A DNA stretch of 64,000 bases from Pseudomonas gingeri (GCF_013386115.1 NZ_JACAOR010000001.1:772639-836638), one strand, 5' to 3'; shown: positions 8,526 through 17,637, numbered from the stretch's first letter. The notes: generated by a model from the letters alone, not told the origin. A program made the numbers and translations.

Positions 8526-9689
8526 TCATTTCAGGCCCGGACATTGGTCACCCGGACTGACACCCTCCTGGGTTGCGAGGATGCGAATCGAGCCATCGGC
8601 CTGGATCTGGCCCAGGCGCATCGCCAGCGGGGTATGACGGCTGGCGTTCATCCGCACGACGCCACGGGGCCCGACCACCGATACCTCCTTCAGCGCCTCG
8701 ACGACCGCGGCGGAGTCGGTGGAACCGGCTTTCTCAACCGCGGCCTTGTAGAGGAAAAATGCTTCGTATTGCGGCTCGGAAAGCTCGTTGGGCGTCGACA
8801 GGTTGCCAGCGAATTTCTGCCCGAGGTCCGCCAGGAATTTCTTGTTTTCCGGCGTATCGATACTGGTCAGGTACGAGGCCGACATATACATGCCCGTCGC
8901 GACATCGCCCATGGTCTTGCCCGTACCTTCGTCGATGGCCAGGTTGCCGTAGGGCAGCGTCAAGGCAGCCGCCTTGAGCTGTTTGGCCAGCGACACGTTC
9001 GGCGCGCCACCGGCCGTGGCACTGATCAGGGCATCGGGTTGCAGCGAGCGGATCTTGGAAATGACCGCGGTCCAGTCACTGCCATCCATCGGCAGGTATT
9101 CTTCGCCGATGACCTTGCCACCGTGTTGCTCGATATAGGCCTTGGTGAACTTGAGCATGCCGCGGCCGAAGGCGTAGTCATTGCCCACCAGGAAGTAGTT
9201 TTTCGCGCCGAGCTTCTGGCTGAAGTAATCCACCACCGGCGCTACCTGCTGCTCCGGCACCCAGCCGTTGACATACATCCACTTGTTGCAGGAGCGCCCC
9301 TCATAGAACGAGGTGTAGATGTACGGCACGCGACCGCGGGAAACGACCGGCAACGCGGCATTGCGCGCGGCGCTGTTTTCCATCGCGATGATGGCGTCGA
9401 CTTTCTTTTCCAGGACCAGCGTATCGAAAGCCTTCTGCGCCCCGATGGCACCGGACGCATCATCGACAATCTCCAATTGCACGGGACGGCCGAGTATTCC
9501 TCCGCTGGCATTGATCTGCTCAACGGCGAGCTGCGAGGACTGCACGACGGCAGGCGCCACGACGCTGTTGGCGCCTGACAGCCCGACTGCCACACCTATC
9601 TTGACAGGCTCTGCGGCCTGGCCCTGGGCTGTCAGCAACGCAGTGGCGGCCAGAACAGCGATGCGGATGAGCGACTGAGTGGATTTCAT
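8526..9689 (-). CDS. Periplasmic substrate-binding protein (amide/urea/branched-chain type)
   Basis: A 387-residue type I periplasmic-binding protein with a cleavable signal peptide (about residues 1-25, ending QGQA-A). The mature part begins EPVKIGVAVGLSG, and the SFYEGRSCNKWMY segment (about 132-144) aligns with the ligand-loop region of the AmiC-like sensor in the same operon. It would capture the substrate in the periplasm and deliver it to the LivH/LivM channel. The resemblance between importer binding protein and cytosolic sensor suggests both see related ligands. Confidence 0.9.
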   Translation of the reverse strand: MKSTQSLIRIAVLAATALLTAQGQAAEPVKIGVAVGLSGANSVVAPAVVQSSQLAVEQINASGGILGRPVQLEIVDDASGAIGAQKAFDTLVLEKKVDAIIAMENSAARNAALPVVSRGRVPYIYTSFYEGRSCNKWMYVNGWVPEQQVAPVVDYFSQKLGAKNYFLVGNDYAFGRGMLKFTKAYIEQHGGKVIGEEYLPMDGSDWTAVISKIRSLQPDALISATAGGAPNVSLAKQLKAAALTLPYGNLAIDEGTGKTMGDVATGMYMSASYLTSIDTPENKKFLADLGQKFAGNLSTPNELSEPQYEAFFLYKAAVEKAGSTDSAAVVEALKEVSVVGPRGVVRMNASRHTPLAMRLGQIQADGSIRILATQEGVSPGDQCPGLK

Positions 9690-9726
9690 CTGAATATCCT
9701 CGGTTGATTTTTATTGTAGGTAGGGG

Positions 9727-10623
9727 TTAGTAGCGAGGGAGTTGCCAGCCCGTGCCGAGCATGGGGTCGTAGATGTCGCTGCGTCGGTCACGCAGGACCG
9801 TGTTGAACAGGGTCAGGTGCCGGGATTGGCGGGACGCCTTGAGATTGATCTCGGCGTAGAGTATTTGCTGCTGGTCCGCACTGCCTGGGTCGATCAATGG
9901 CCAACCGTCGGCCCCGACGATGAGACTGTTGCCGATAAAGCGCTGGCCCCGTTCGGTGCCCACGCGGTTGGCGCAGATAATGTTCAGGCTGTTGGCGTGT
10001 GCATTGGCCATGGCCAGGGTATTGGCCATGATCATGGCGTCATCGCGCTGTCCCGCCATGGGCACCCAGTTGGTGGGCATGCAGACGATATCCGCGCCTT
10101 GCATGGCCAGCAGTCGATAGACTTCGGGGAACCAGCCGTCATAACAGATGATCATCGCCAGGCGGCCAAAAGGCGTATGGAAAACCGGCAGGCCAAGATC
10201 CCCGGCCTCGAAGTACAGGTGTTCGTCGCCCCACAGATGGAGCTTGCGATAAGTGCCGACGTAACCTTGCGGCCCGACCATCACGGCGGAGTTGTAGAGC
10301 TTGTTGCCCACGCGTTCCACAAGGCCGGCGATCACGTAGATGTCGCGTTGCCGGGCGATGTCTGTCCAGGCCTGGGTGCTGGTTCCTGCCGGTACCGGCT
10401 CCGCCAGGTCGAACGCTTCTTCGCGGCTGGAAAAGACGTAACCGCTGCTGGCCAGTTCGGGCAAGACAACGACCCGCGCACCGGCGCTCGCCGCCTCATC
10501 GATCAGGCGCAATGACACTTCCAGGTTGTGCGCCTTGCAGCCCACGCGTGGCTCCATTTGCACGGCGGCCACGCTGAGGCCGGGAAATTCCTGGGGTGAA
10601 TCGGAGGGTTGCAAGGTCGACAT
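9727..10623 (-). CDS. Carbon-nitrogen hydrolase (nitrilase superfamily amidase)
   Basis: A 298-residue cytosolic hydrolase of the nitrilase superfamily. The Glu-Lys-Cys triad is visible: Glu in VVLPELASSGY (about 50-60), Lys in GTYRKLHLWGDE (about 120-131) and Cys in MIICYDGWFPE (about 155-165). The DEHLYFEAGD region and the NRVGTE segment resemble aliphatic amidase/N-carbamoyl-type members rather than true nitrilases. The ATG at 10623 was chosen over a TTG five codons upstream because a GGA lies at normal distance. It is the first gene of the eight-gene operon, so it is the one directly behind the terminator leader. Confidence 0.9.
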   Translation of the reverse strand: MSTLQPSDSPQEFPGLSVAAVQMEPRVGCKAHNLEVSLRLIDEAASAGARVVVLPELASSGYVFSSREEAFDLAEPVPAGTSTQAWTDIARQRDIYVIAGLVERVGNKLYNSAVMVGPQGYVGTYRKLHLWGDEHLYFEAGDLGLPVFHTPFGRLAMIICYDGWFPEVYRLLAMQGADIVCMPTNWVPMAGQRDDAMIMANTLAMANAHANSLNIICANRVGTERGQRFIGNSLIVGADGWPLIDPGSADQQQILYAEINLKASRQSRHLTLFNTVLRDRRSDIYDPMLGTGWQLPRY

Positions 10624-10636
10624 ATAAAATTTTTCC

Positions 10637-10680
10637 AAAAAAAAAGCCCCCGAATGCGCTGTTAACGCAAATCAGGGGCT
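10637..10680 (-). terminator. Intrinsic terminator in the leader of the amide operon
   Basis: Read on the minus strand, AGCCCC (10680-10675) pairs with GGGGCT (10650-10645), with an inner TGCG/CGCA pair and nine U residues directly after (10645-10637). It stands only 14 bases before the hydrolase ATG and downstream of a promoter-like sequence. It therefore blocks the operon unless antitermination occurs. It could also end transcription from the upstream HxlR gene. Confidence 0.85.
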
Positions 10681-10697
10681 TCTATAGCCGGTATGTA

Positions 10698-10786
10698 CTC
10701 AGCACTATTGCTGAGGGTCTGCGATCTCTCGAAAAGAAAAGGCGACCTGTGAAATCAAATTACACAGGTCCACCGAATGCTGTCAA
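10698..10786 (-). promoter_or_regulatory. Promoter, operator-like repeat and antiterminator-type hairpin
   Basis: On the minus strand, TTGACA (10786-10781) and TGTAAT (10764-10759) form a promoter with a 16-base spacer. An inverted repeat GACCTGTG/CACAGGTC (10744-10770) overlaps the -10 box, suggesting an extra repressor. Downstream in the transcript, CTCAGC/GCTGAG (10698-10715) makes a perfect 6-bp stem with a six-base loop AAUAGU. Small stems with six-base loops ahead of a terminator are the known ANTAR target form; the loop has A at position 1 but G at 5 rather than 4. Confidence 0.65.
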
Positions 10787-10865
10787 CGCATTTCAATCGA
10801 CGGCCATCGAACCCGCGAAGTCCCCGTCGACAGCGTCGGCACCTGCGTGTCACGGACGGAACCGT

Positions 10866-11210
10866 TCAGGGAAGAACGCTATCGAGTAATTCACGGACCC
10901 TCGCGCGATTGGCGCTGCCCCACTCACACAACGGCACCAACGCCGCCGCCAGGGATTGACCAAACGCCGTCATCTCGTAATCCACTCTGGGCGGAACTTC
11001 CTGATAGTCACGACGCACAATGATCCCGTCGCGAGCCAGTTCGCGCAGTTGTTGAATCAGCACTTTTTCGCTGATCCCGGTCACCAGTCGCTTCAACTCG
11101 CCATAGCGTCGTGGCCCACCGTTCAGGTGGAACAACACGATCGGCTTCCACTTGCCACCGATCACAGCCAGGGCCACTTCCAACCCGCAATCACGTTCAG
11201 TCGTGCTCAT
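10866..11210 (-). CDS. HxlR family winged-helix regulator
   Basis: A 114-residue HxlR/DUF24 regulator. It has the typical opening (CGLEVALAVIGGKWKPIVLFHL in pieces, residues about 8-29), the LKRLVTGISEKVLIQQLRELARDGIIVR winged helix (about 40-67) and a PPRVDYEMT wing. One Cys at position 8 matches the redox or electrophile-sensing cysteine of YodB/HypR-type members. It is divergent from an SDR gene with a short palindrome between them, so it probably represses that oxidoreductase. This is a common arrangement for reactive-electrophile responses. Confidence 0.9.
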   Translation of the reverse strand: MSTTERDCGLEVALAVIGGKWKPIVLFHLNGGPRRYGELKRLVTGISEKVLIQQLRELARDGIIVRRDYQEVPPRVDYEMTAFGQSLAAALVPLCEWGSANRARVRELLDSVLP

Positions 11211-11235
11211 GAATTTTTCTGCCTACACACCTTTT

Positions 11236-11248
11236 GGTAGGTACTACC
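11236..11248. promoter_or_regulatory. Palindrome, candidate HxlR operator
   Basis: GGTAG-GTA-CTACC lies in the 94-base gap between the divergent HxlR and SDR genes. The five-base arms are perfect. Assignment to HxlR is inferred from position. Confidence 0.5.
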
Positions 11249-11304
11249 ATATCAGAATGTATCCATGCACACTCATCCCGAACCTACCCACCGGGAGAAA
11301 AAAC

Positions 11305-12054
11305 ATGAGCAAGCTCGCAGGAAAAGTCGCGGTCATCACCGGCGCCAACAGCGGTATCGGCCTGGCCAGCGCCAAGCGTTTTGCGGCAGAAGGCGCGACG
11401 GTATTCATGTGTGGCCGTCGGCAGAAAGAACTGGATGCGGCGGTCGCGCAAGTCGGCGCAAATGCCCGGGGTATCCAGGCTGACGTATCGAGCCTTGCCG
11501 ACCTGGATCGCCTTTTCGACATCGTCAAACAGGAAGCCGGGTTGATCGATATCCTGTTCGCCAATGCTGGCGGTGGTAGTTTCGCCCCACTGGGTGAGAT
11601 CACCGAAGCACAGTTCGATGCCACCTTCGCCACCAACGTCAAAGGCACCCTGTTCACCGTGCAAAAGGCCCTGCCGCTACTCAAGGATGGCGCTTCGGTC
11701 ATCCTCACCGGTTCAACCACGCAAATCACCGGCACGCCTGCGTTCAGTGTCTACAGCGCCTCCAAGGCAGCCATCCGCAACTTCGCCCGCAGCTGGATAC
11801 TGGACCTGGCGCCACGCAGGATCCGCGTCAACGTGCTGGTGCCCGGCGCTACCTCGACTCCTGGCTGGCACGCACTGGCAGACAATGACGAAGCGCATCG
11901 GGAAATGGTCCGATTTGTCGAAGCCACCACCCCCCTGGGGCGCCTGGCGGAAGCCGAAGAGTCCGCGAACGCGGCGCTGTTCCTGGCCTCGGACGAAAGC
12001 TCGTACGTCAACGGTAGCGAGCTGTTCGTCGATGGCGGTGCGGCGCAGGTCTAG
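11305..12054 (+). CDS. Short-chain dehydrogenase/reductase
   Basis: A 249-residue NAD(P)-dependent oxidoreductase. The nucleotide-binding motif is TGANSGIG (about 12-19), followed by NAG (about 89-91), the catalytic Ser in ILTGSTTQ (about 135-142) and YSASK (about 153-157). CGRRQKE after strand 2 suggests NADP preference because of the arginines. The ATG at 11305 follows a GGGAGAAA ribosome site; an in-frame start further left would overlap the divergent HxlR gene. Probably controlled by that regulator. The substrate is not evident. Confidence 0.9.
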   Translation: MSKLAGKVAVITGANSGIGLASAKRFAAEGATVFMCGRRQKELDAAVAQVGANARGIQADVSSLADLDRLFDIVKQEAGLIDILFANAGGGSFAPLGEITEAQFDATFATNVKGTLFTVQKALPLLKDGASVILTGSTTQITGTPAFSVYSASKAAIRNFARSWILDLAPRRIRVNVLVPGATSTPGWHALADNDEAHREMVRFVEATTPLGRLAEAEESANAALFLASDESSYVNGSELFVDGGAAQV

Positions 12055-12107
12055 ATGCCCAGGGCCCGGCCTAGTAAGACGCGAGGGTGGCGCAGCCTGC
12101 CGCCAGC

Positions 12108-12554
12108 TCAATGCTGACTGTATTTTTCGGCCAACGCCGCGTACTCATGGGGCTCGGGAAATCGCTCGAAACTGTGAGCCGCCCCGGTGGCGGCCCATGA
12201 CAGTTTTTCGCTCGTCCAGGTTTCCATGAATGGCCTGAAGCGCTCGGGGTTTTCCAGCAAGGTACTGCGCACACCGATCACCGAATCGTTGCCGTCGGGG
12301 CGGGTGAACACCCAGGTCAGGCAATCGGGGCAAAACAGATGTCGTGTCGCGCCTCGCAAACCGCCGGTCACCGGGGTGCCCCGGGTGACCACGAAGTGCT
12401 CCGCCAACACCAGTGCAGTAAGGGAGAACGCGCTGGCCGTCATCTTCTGGCAGCCCGTGCAATGACAGGCAGTGGTAATGATCGGCTCGGCGCGCAGTTC
12501 GAAAGCGACTGCCCCGCAACGGCAACTGCCTGTGGTGGTGATCGAGTGGGTCAT
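12108..12554 (-). CDS. GFA family zinc-binding protein
   Basis: A 148-residue protein of the glutathione-dependent formaldehyde-activating (GFA/CENP-V) fold. It has the zinc-binding cysteine pattern CRCGAV (about 11-16), CHCTGCQK (about 30-37) and FCPDCLTWVF (about 78-87). GFA-fold proteins bind structural and catalytic zinc; most members have no assigned substrate. It stands alone between an SDR and an MFS transporter. The ATG at 12554 was chosen because family similarity begins there. Confidence 0.88.
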   Translation of the reverse strand: MTHSITTTGSCRCGAVAFELRAEPIITTACHCTGCQKMTASAFSLTALVLAEHFVVTRGTPVTGGLRGATRHLFCPDCLTWVFTRPDGNDSVIGVRSTLLENPERFRPFMETWTSEKLSWAATGAAHSFERFPEPHEYAALAEKYSQH

Positions 12555-12746
12555 GCTGTCTCCGATTCGTGATGCTGCCAAAGCCTGCGGATGAGTCCCT
12601 CCGCCTGGCACCTGCAAACAGCATGGCGCAGATACTCAGACAAGCCTATTGGGCAAAACTGACCTGCTGCTCGTCAGGAATGTATGAGCCTCTCCCAACC
12701 CAGGCGAAGGAACCACCCCTCAGCTCTGCGAAGCCGTGTCCGATCC

Positions 12747-14009
12747 CTACTGCGTGCGAAGCACTACGCACTGACGACTGTTCGCCTCCTGTGCGCGTGG
12801 TTTGAGCATGGGTGTCAGGAGCAGCAGCGCCAGGGACGCGGCCACGAGCACGCCATAGGAGGCTTCGAAGGTGCCTGTCCGGTCACGCAGGAAGCCAAAG
12901 GCAAAGGGCCCCAGCGCTGCCGTGAGGTAGCCGACAAACAGCATGAAGGCCGTCCACTGGCTGGCCTCTTCCTGGGAAGTGGTGTTGTCCAGCGGCAGCG
13001 TCATGGCCAGGGCGAAACACGTACCCTGCCCCAACGCGATGACCATCACCGGTATCACACCCAGTGCGTGCGGTGACAGCCAGAGCAGCGCCGCCCCCAC
13101 CGTGGACAGGACCGCGGCCCCGGTCAGCCACCCGCGACGATCCGGCGTGTTGCGGGTCATGATCCCCGACACGAGGCTGCTGGCCGCGACAATGGCGGTG
13201 AACAGGCCCAGGTTGCTACCGGGGCCCAGGCTGTTGATCGCCAGCTCCCGACTGCTTTCACCCACCCAGGCAAAGCAGGCGTAGCACACAAACTGGCTCA
13301 AGCCGAAGTACACCGCGATCAACCAGGCCCGACCAGTACGGGCCGGAGACTGGCTGACAACGGCTGTCGAAGCGCGTTCAGCGTGAGGCCGGGAGGGAAA
13401 GATCGAGGCCAGCCGTTGCCAACTGACAATGGCGAACACACAGAGGATCGCCCAGACACCCGCCGCCAGGCGCCAGCCACCCTCGGCGAGCGCCACGTAC
13501 TCACTGCCTACGGCCGCCATCGTGGCACCGACACCCAGCCCGGCGGCATAGATGCCCATCAGCAATGCCGCCCAGCTCGCAAAGTGGCTCTTGATCCAGC
13601 CACCGATAAGCGGTCCCGAGATAGCGACCCCGACGCCCACCAGGAAGGTCGACAGCAGGAGACTGCTCGACGAGCCCGCCAGTGCCCGCAGCACCAGCGC
13701 CAATCCGAGCAGTACCAGGGAGAAAAGAATCACGCGATCGTTGCCGAAGCGACGACCGATGCGCGGGATAAAGATCGCGAAGAACCCCATGCACACATCC
13801 GGTATCGCGGTGAGCAACGCCGCCTGGGCATGACGCAGGGCAAACTCGACCTGAATGGCGTGAACCAGCGGACCGACCGAGACAATACCTGGCCGCAGGG
13901 CCAGGGCCATGATGAACAGGCCCAGGCCCGCTACCGATGCAACGGCCTTCGATTTTCGATTGACTTGGACTGACACGTGATCCCCCCGGGGCTCTATCGC
14001 TGAGTGCAT
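12747..14009 (-). CDS. MFS transporter, CynX/NimT type
   Basis: A 420-residue major facilitator with about twelve hydrophobic spans, resembling the cyanate/nitroimidazole (CynX/NimT) branch. It begins with LGLFIMALALRPGIVSVGPL (about residues 27-46) and has a GFFAIFIPRIGRRFG loop between spans 2 and 3. Start choice is open: the ATG at 14009 is used here, but a GTG at 13976 has a better ribosome site (GGGGGGA five bases before it). It is divergent from an AraC regulator 45 bases away, which probably controls it. Substrate unknown. Confidence 0.85.
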   Translation of the reverse strand: MHSAIEPRGDHVSVQVNRKSKAVASVAGLGLFIMALALRPGIVSVGPLVHAIQVEFALRHAQAALLTAIPDVCMGFFAIFIPRIGRRFGNDRVILFSLVLLGLALVLRALAGSSSSLLLSTFLVGVGVAISGPLIGGWIKSHFASWAALLMGIYAAGLGVGATMAAVGSEYVALAEGGWRLAAGVWAILCVFAIVSWQRLASIFPSRPHAERASTAVVSQSPARTGRAWLIAVYFGLSQFVCYACFAWVGESSRELAINSLGPGSNLGLFTAIVAASSLVSGIMTRNTPDRRGWLTGAAVLSTVGAALLWLSPHALGVIPVMVIALGQGTCFALAMTLPLDNTTSQEEASQWTAFMLFVGYLTAALGPFAFGFLRDRTGTFEASYGVLVAASLALLLLTPMLKPRAQEANSRQCVVLRTQ

Positions 14010-14054
14010 TTGTGTGGCAAATACTAAGCTCGCCCCAGGACTGGACGGTTTTTC

Positions 14055-14870
14055 ATGAATGCCAAGATTCGTCGCCAAAGTGACACCTTCAACGCACACG
14101 GCAAAAGCGACGACTACAACGACTACCAAGACGTGCCACGGCTGATCACCGCCTTCTCCCGAGACCAGAAGGCGGGCAGCTACAACGTGCCGCACAGCCA
14201 CCCGAGGGGGCAGTTTCTCTACGCGAGCGAAGGTTTGATGCGGGTCGCCAGCGGCAATGGCATCTGGTCCATTCCACCGCAGCGGGGGTTATGGATTCCG
14301 GCGGGTATCGTGCATGACCAGATCATGCTCACCGACACGCGGATGCGCACCCTCTACATCGAACGCAGTCAGGCCGACCAATTGGGTACGCGGGTCAAGG
14401 TGATCGAGGTCGATACGCTGTTGCGCGAGCTGATACTGGCGCTGGCCGAGCAACCCATGGTTTATCCGGACGATGTGCACAACACAAGCCTGGTCGCGCT
14501 GATCCTGCACAAGCTCGAACACTCGCGAACCGTCCCGCTGGAAATTCCCTGGCCGCAGGACCGCCGCCTGGTCTCGATCTGCCAGCAGATCCTCGAGTCC
14601 CCGGCCATGCCCCAAACCATCGAGCAATGGTCCGAAGTGGTCGGGGCGAGCACTCGAACCCTGATCCGACTCTTCATCAAGGAAACCGGGATCACCTACC
14701 GCCAATGGGTACAGCAAGTGCGCCTGGCCCAGGCCCTCATCATGCTCGAGGCCGGCGAGCCCATCAATCGCATCGCCGACAGCCTGGGGTTTGCCAGCCC
14801 GAGCGCTTTCTCGGCCATGTTCAAGCGCATACTGGGCGAGTCGCCACGGGACTATCTGGATCGGGGCTGA
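14055..14870 (+). CDS. AraC family regulator with N-terminal cupin
   Basis: A 271-residue regulator. The N-terminal cupin effector domain (about 25-110) shows HSHPRGQFLYASEGLMRV. The C-terminal AraC DNA-binding domain (about 175-270) has two HTH units, the second ending with RIADSLGFASPSAFSAMFKRILGESPRDY. Transcription diverges from the CynX/NimT-like transporter, its likely target. The downstream aminopeptidase gene converges. No operator could be picked out in the short gap. Confidence 0.92.
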   Translation: MNAKIRRQSDTFNAHGKSDDYNDYQDVPRLITAFSRDQKAGSYNVPHSHPRGQFLYASEGLMRVASGNGIWSIPPQRGLWIPAGIVHDQIMLTDTRMRTLYIERSQADQLGTRVKVIEVDTLLRELILALAEQPMVYPDDVHNTSLVALILHKLEHSRTVPLEIPWPQDRRLVSICQQILESPAMPQTIEQWSEVVGASTRTLIRLFIKETGITYRQWVQQVRLAQALIMLEAGEPINRIADSLGFASPSAFSAMFKRILGESPRDYLDRG

Positions 14871-14899
14871 GCGCACGGCAGGTGCTGCTCGCCCCTGAA

Positions 14900-15844
14900 T
14901 CAGACCGGCTGGCTGTCCATCGCCTCGATCAGCGCGGACCTTATCTCCGGATCATTCGCGGTATGTCCGGCCTGTACGATCCTCAACTGCGCCTGCGGCC
15001 ATGCGCAGGCCAGGTCATAGGCACTCTTCACCGGGCATATGAGATCGTATCGACCATGCACGATCACCGCCGGGATGTGCCTGATGCGGTCGACGTTGGC
15101 GAGTAACTGACCAGGCTCCAGAAAGAACCGGTTGCGGAAATAATGCGCCTCGGCCCGGGCGATGCTGATGGCTATCTCGGGTGTCTCGAACAACCCCGCG
15201 CCGTCGGGCTCGTGCACCAGGGTCATGATGCCGCCTTCCCAGTTCCCCCACGCCAGGGCAGCTTCCAGGCGCACCGCCGCGTCCGGGCTGTCCAGCCGAC
15301 GCCAGTAGGCCTCGACCATATTGCCCCGCTCCTGCGCAGGGATGAAATCCCGGTATCGCGCCCAGCGCTCGGGAAATACCCAGGCAGCACCGGAATCCAT
15401 TTCATTCAACCAGTTCACTTCCTCCTGCCGCGCCAGGAAAATGCCGCGCAACACCAGGCTGGCGACTCGCTCGGGGTGCGTCTGCGCATAGGTCAGCGCC
15501 AGGGTCGAACCCCAGGAACCGCCAAAGACAATCCAGCGCTCAATCCCCAGATGCGTGCGCAGGGCCTCGATGTCGGCGACCAGGTGCCAGGTCGTGTTAT
15601 CGGTCAACTCCGCGGGCGGCAACGACTGACCTGCACCGCGCTGATCGAAGAGGATGACCCGGTAGCGCTCGGGGTCGAAAAAACGCCGGGCCGTCGGCGC
15701 CACACCTGCTCCCGGACCGCCATGCAAAAACACGACAGGCTGTCCGTCGGGGTTACCGACTTCTTCGACATAGAGCCGATGCAGGGCATCCACGGGCAGG
15801 TGATAGCTTTTGTAGGGAGTAATTTCGGGATAAAAATCACGCAT
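14900..15844 (-). CDS. pip: Prolyl aminopeptidase (proline iminopeptidase)
   Basis: A 314-residue alpha/beta hydrolase of peptidase family S33, removing N-terminal proline from peptides in the cytosol. It has HGGPG (about residues 41-45, oxyanion region), the nucleophile elbow GGSWGSTLAL (about 112-121), and late Asp and His in HGRYD (about 266-270) and AGHTAND (about 291-297). The start at 15844 matches the usual PEITPYKSYHLPVD opening of bacterial Pip. Length is normal for the family. It is a single gene, convergent with AraC. Confidence 0.93.
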   Translation of the reverse strand: MRDFYPEITPYKSYHLPVDALHRLYVEEVGNPDGQPVVFLHGGPGAGVAPTARRFFDPERYRVILFDQRGAGQSLPPAELTDNTTWHLVADIEALRTHLGIERWIVFGGSWGSTLALTYAQTHPERVASLVLRGIFLARQEEVNWLNEMDSGAAWVFPERWARYRDFIPAQERGNMVEAYWRRLDSPDAAVRLEAALAWGNWEGGIMTLVHEPDGAGLFETPEIAISIARAEAHYFRNRFFLEPGQLLANVDRIRHIPAVIVHGRYDLICPVKSAYDLACAWPQAQLRIVQAGHTANDPEIRSALIEAMDSQPV

Positions 15845-15987
15845 GGGCGACCTCGCGATGGGCTGGAAAGCATGGCTTGACCAATATGTCGACGGCCATG
15901 GCTGCGCATGCATCATACTGCGCGCAAGCCATTGGCCGTCGATAAAGCCATATCAGGCCGCTATCACCACCAGCGCAACGGGATGAC

Positions 15988-17574
15988 CTAGCGGGCACCT
16001 CTGATCAGGTCCGCCGCTTTTTCGCCGATCATGATGCACACCGAGTTGGGGTTGCCCGAGATCAGCGTCGGCATGATCGACGCATCGGCTACCCGCAGCC
16101 CGTCGATGCCATGCACCTTGAGGTCGGGCCCGACCACGGCCAGCTCATCCACGCCCATGCGGCAGGTCCCCGAAGGGTGTAGCGCGGCGTGGGCTTCCCG
16201 ATGGCAGAACTGCTTCATGGCTTCGCGCGAACGGATGCCGGAGTCCGGCACATGACGCCGGGCCACATAGGGCTTGAAGGCCGCCTGGGCCATGATCTCG
16301 TCGCCCACGAGACAGCCATCCACCAGGCTTTCAATGTCGTAGGGGTCGGAAAAATAGTTGGGCACGATGCGCGGTGGCGACATCGGATCGGCCGAATACA
16401 GCCCGACATGACCTCTGGACCGTGGCCGGATCTGCCCCAGGTTGAGGGTGCAACCATTGCCGCCGGGCACGGAGTCCACCCCCTCCTCGATGCCGGCGCC
16501 CACCACCATGAAGTACTGGATATCGGGATGGCTGGCGGCCTTGTCGCCCCACCAGAAGGCCCCGCCCTCGATCAGGTTGGAGGCGGCCGGGCCCTGCCTG
16601 AACAGCGCGTACTGCAACCCCGCGAGCATTTTCCAGAACGGCTTCTTGTACTTGTCATAGCTGTGGGGACCGGTCAGTTCATAGACCAGCGACACTTCGA
16701 TATGGTCCTGCAGGTTCTGCCCCACGCCAGGCAAATCCTGGATTACCTGGATGCCATGCTCTTGCAACTGCGCCGCGGGCCCGATACCGGACAACATCAA
16801 CAACCGCGGAGAGTTGATCGCGCCGGAGGACAGCACGATCTCCTTGTCGGCATGCATCACCTGGCGCACGCCCTTCTCGATGTACTCGACGCCGACGGCC
16901 TTGTTGCCCTGCATCAGAATGCGGATCACCCGGCAACCGGTCTTGACCGTGAGATTCCCCCGCCGCCTGGCCGGTGCCAGGTAGGCCACCGCCGCGCTGC
17001 TGCGAAAACCGTTTTTGGCGGTGATCTGGTACAACCCGCAGCCCTCGGGCGTGCCCGAGTTGAAATCTTCGTTGTAGGGCAGCCCGTACTGCTGGCAGGC
17101 CCGCAGCCAGACTTTGGTCAGCGGGTGGATATTGATCGGATCGGACACCCCCAGCGGCCCGCCGACGCCATGCACGTCATTGCAGAAACGCTCGTTGTCC
17201 TCGGCCTTCTTGAAGTAAGGCAGCACGTCGTTGTAAGACCAGCCGGCAGCGCCCTGCTCCGCCCAGCCATCATAGTCGGCGGGCACGCCGCGGATATAGA
17301 TCATGGCGTTGACCGAACTGCCTCCACCCAGCACGCTGGCCTGGACCATGGTCGGCGTTTCGCTGCGCTGCTGGTCCGCGGTGGGCTCCCAGGCATAGCG
17401 TTTGAGCAACGGGCCCTGGGCGGTCTTGTAGTAGGCCCCGGGAATATGGATATAGGGGCTGCGATCGCGAGGCCCCTCCTCGAAAAGGACAACGGATGCC
17501 GCCGCGTCCTCGCTCAGACGCGATGCGATCGTGCAGCCCGTGGAGCCGCCCCCGATTACGATGAAATCCACCAT
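15988..17574 (-). CDS. GMC family FAD-dependent oxidoreductase
   Basis: A 528-residue GMC (glucose-methanol-choline) oxidoreductase that oxidises an alcohol or sugar hydroxyl with FAD. It has the FAD-binding opening FIVIGGGSTGCTIASRL (about 4-20), the first GMC signature GGGSSVNAMIYIRG (about 85-98), the second (SSGAINSPRLLMLSGIG, about 256-272), the catalytic-region His in HPSGTCRMG and Asn in SGNPNSVCIMIGEKAAD near the end. It lies 63 bases behind the isomerase-like gene and is probably co-transcribed with it from the promoter at 18544-18609. No signal peptide is seen. Confidence 0.9.
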   Translation of the reverse strand: MVDFIVIGGGSTGCTIASRLSEDAAASVVLFEEGPRDRSPYIHIPGAYYKTAQGPLLKRYAWEPTADQQRSETPTMVQASVLGGGSSVNAMIYIRGVPADYDGWAEQGAAGWSYNDVLPYFKKAEDNERFCNDVHGVGGPLGVSDPINIHPLTKVWLRACQQYGLPYNEDFNSGTPEGCGLYQITAKNGFRSSAAVAYLAPARRRGNLTVKTGCRVIRILMQGNKAVGVEYIEKGVRQVMHADKEIVLSSGAINSPRLLMLSGIGPAAQLQEHGIQVIQDLPGVGQNLQDHIEVSLVYELTGPHSYDKYKKPFWKMLAGLQYALFRQGPAASNLIEGGAFWWGDKAASHPDIQYFMVVGAGIEEGVDSVPGGNGCTLNLGQIRPRSRGHVGLYSADPMSPPRIVPNYFSDPYDIESLVDGCLVGDEIMAQAAFKPYVARRHVPDSGIRSREAMKQFCHREAHAALHPSGTCRMGVDELAVVGPDLKVHGIDGLRVADASIMPTLISGNPNSVCIMIGEKAADLIRGAR

Positions 17575-17637
17575 GACGACCTCAGATCTTTTTAGTATTG
17601 AGCCGAATGTTGAAACCTGACCGATCAACCCGTCCGA

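Noticed and set aside
16189..17595. 468-codon plus-strand frame opposite the GMC oxidoreductase
   Set aside because: His/Arg/Gly-rich translation without motifs; the minus strand has the complete GMC signatures.
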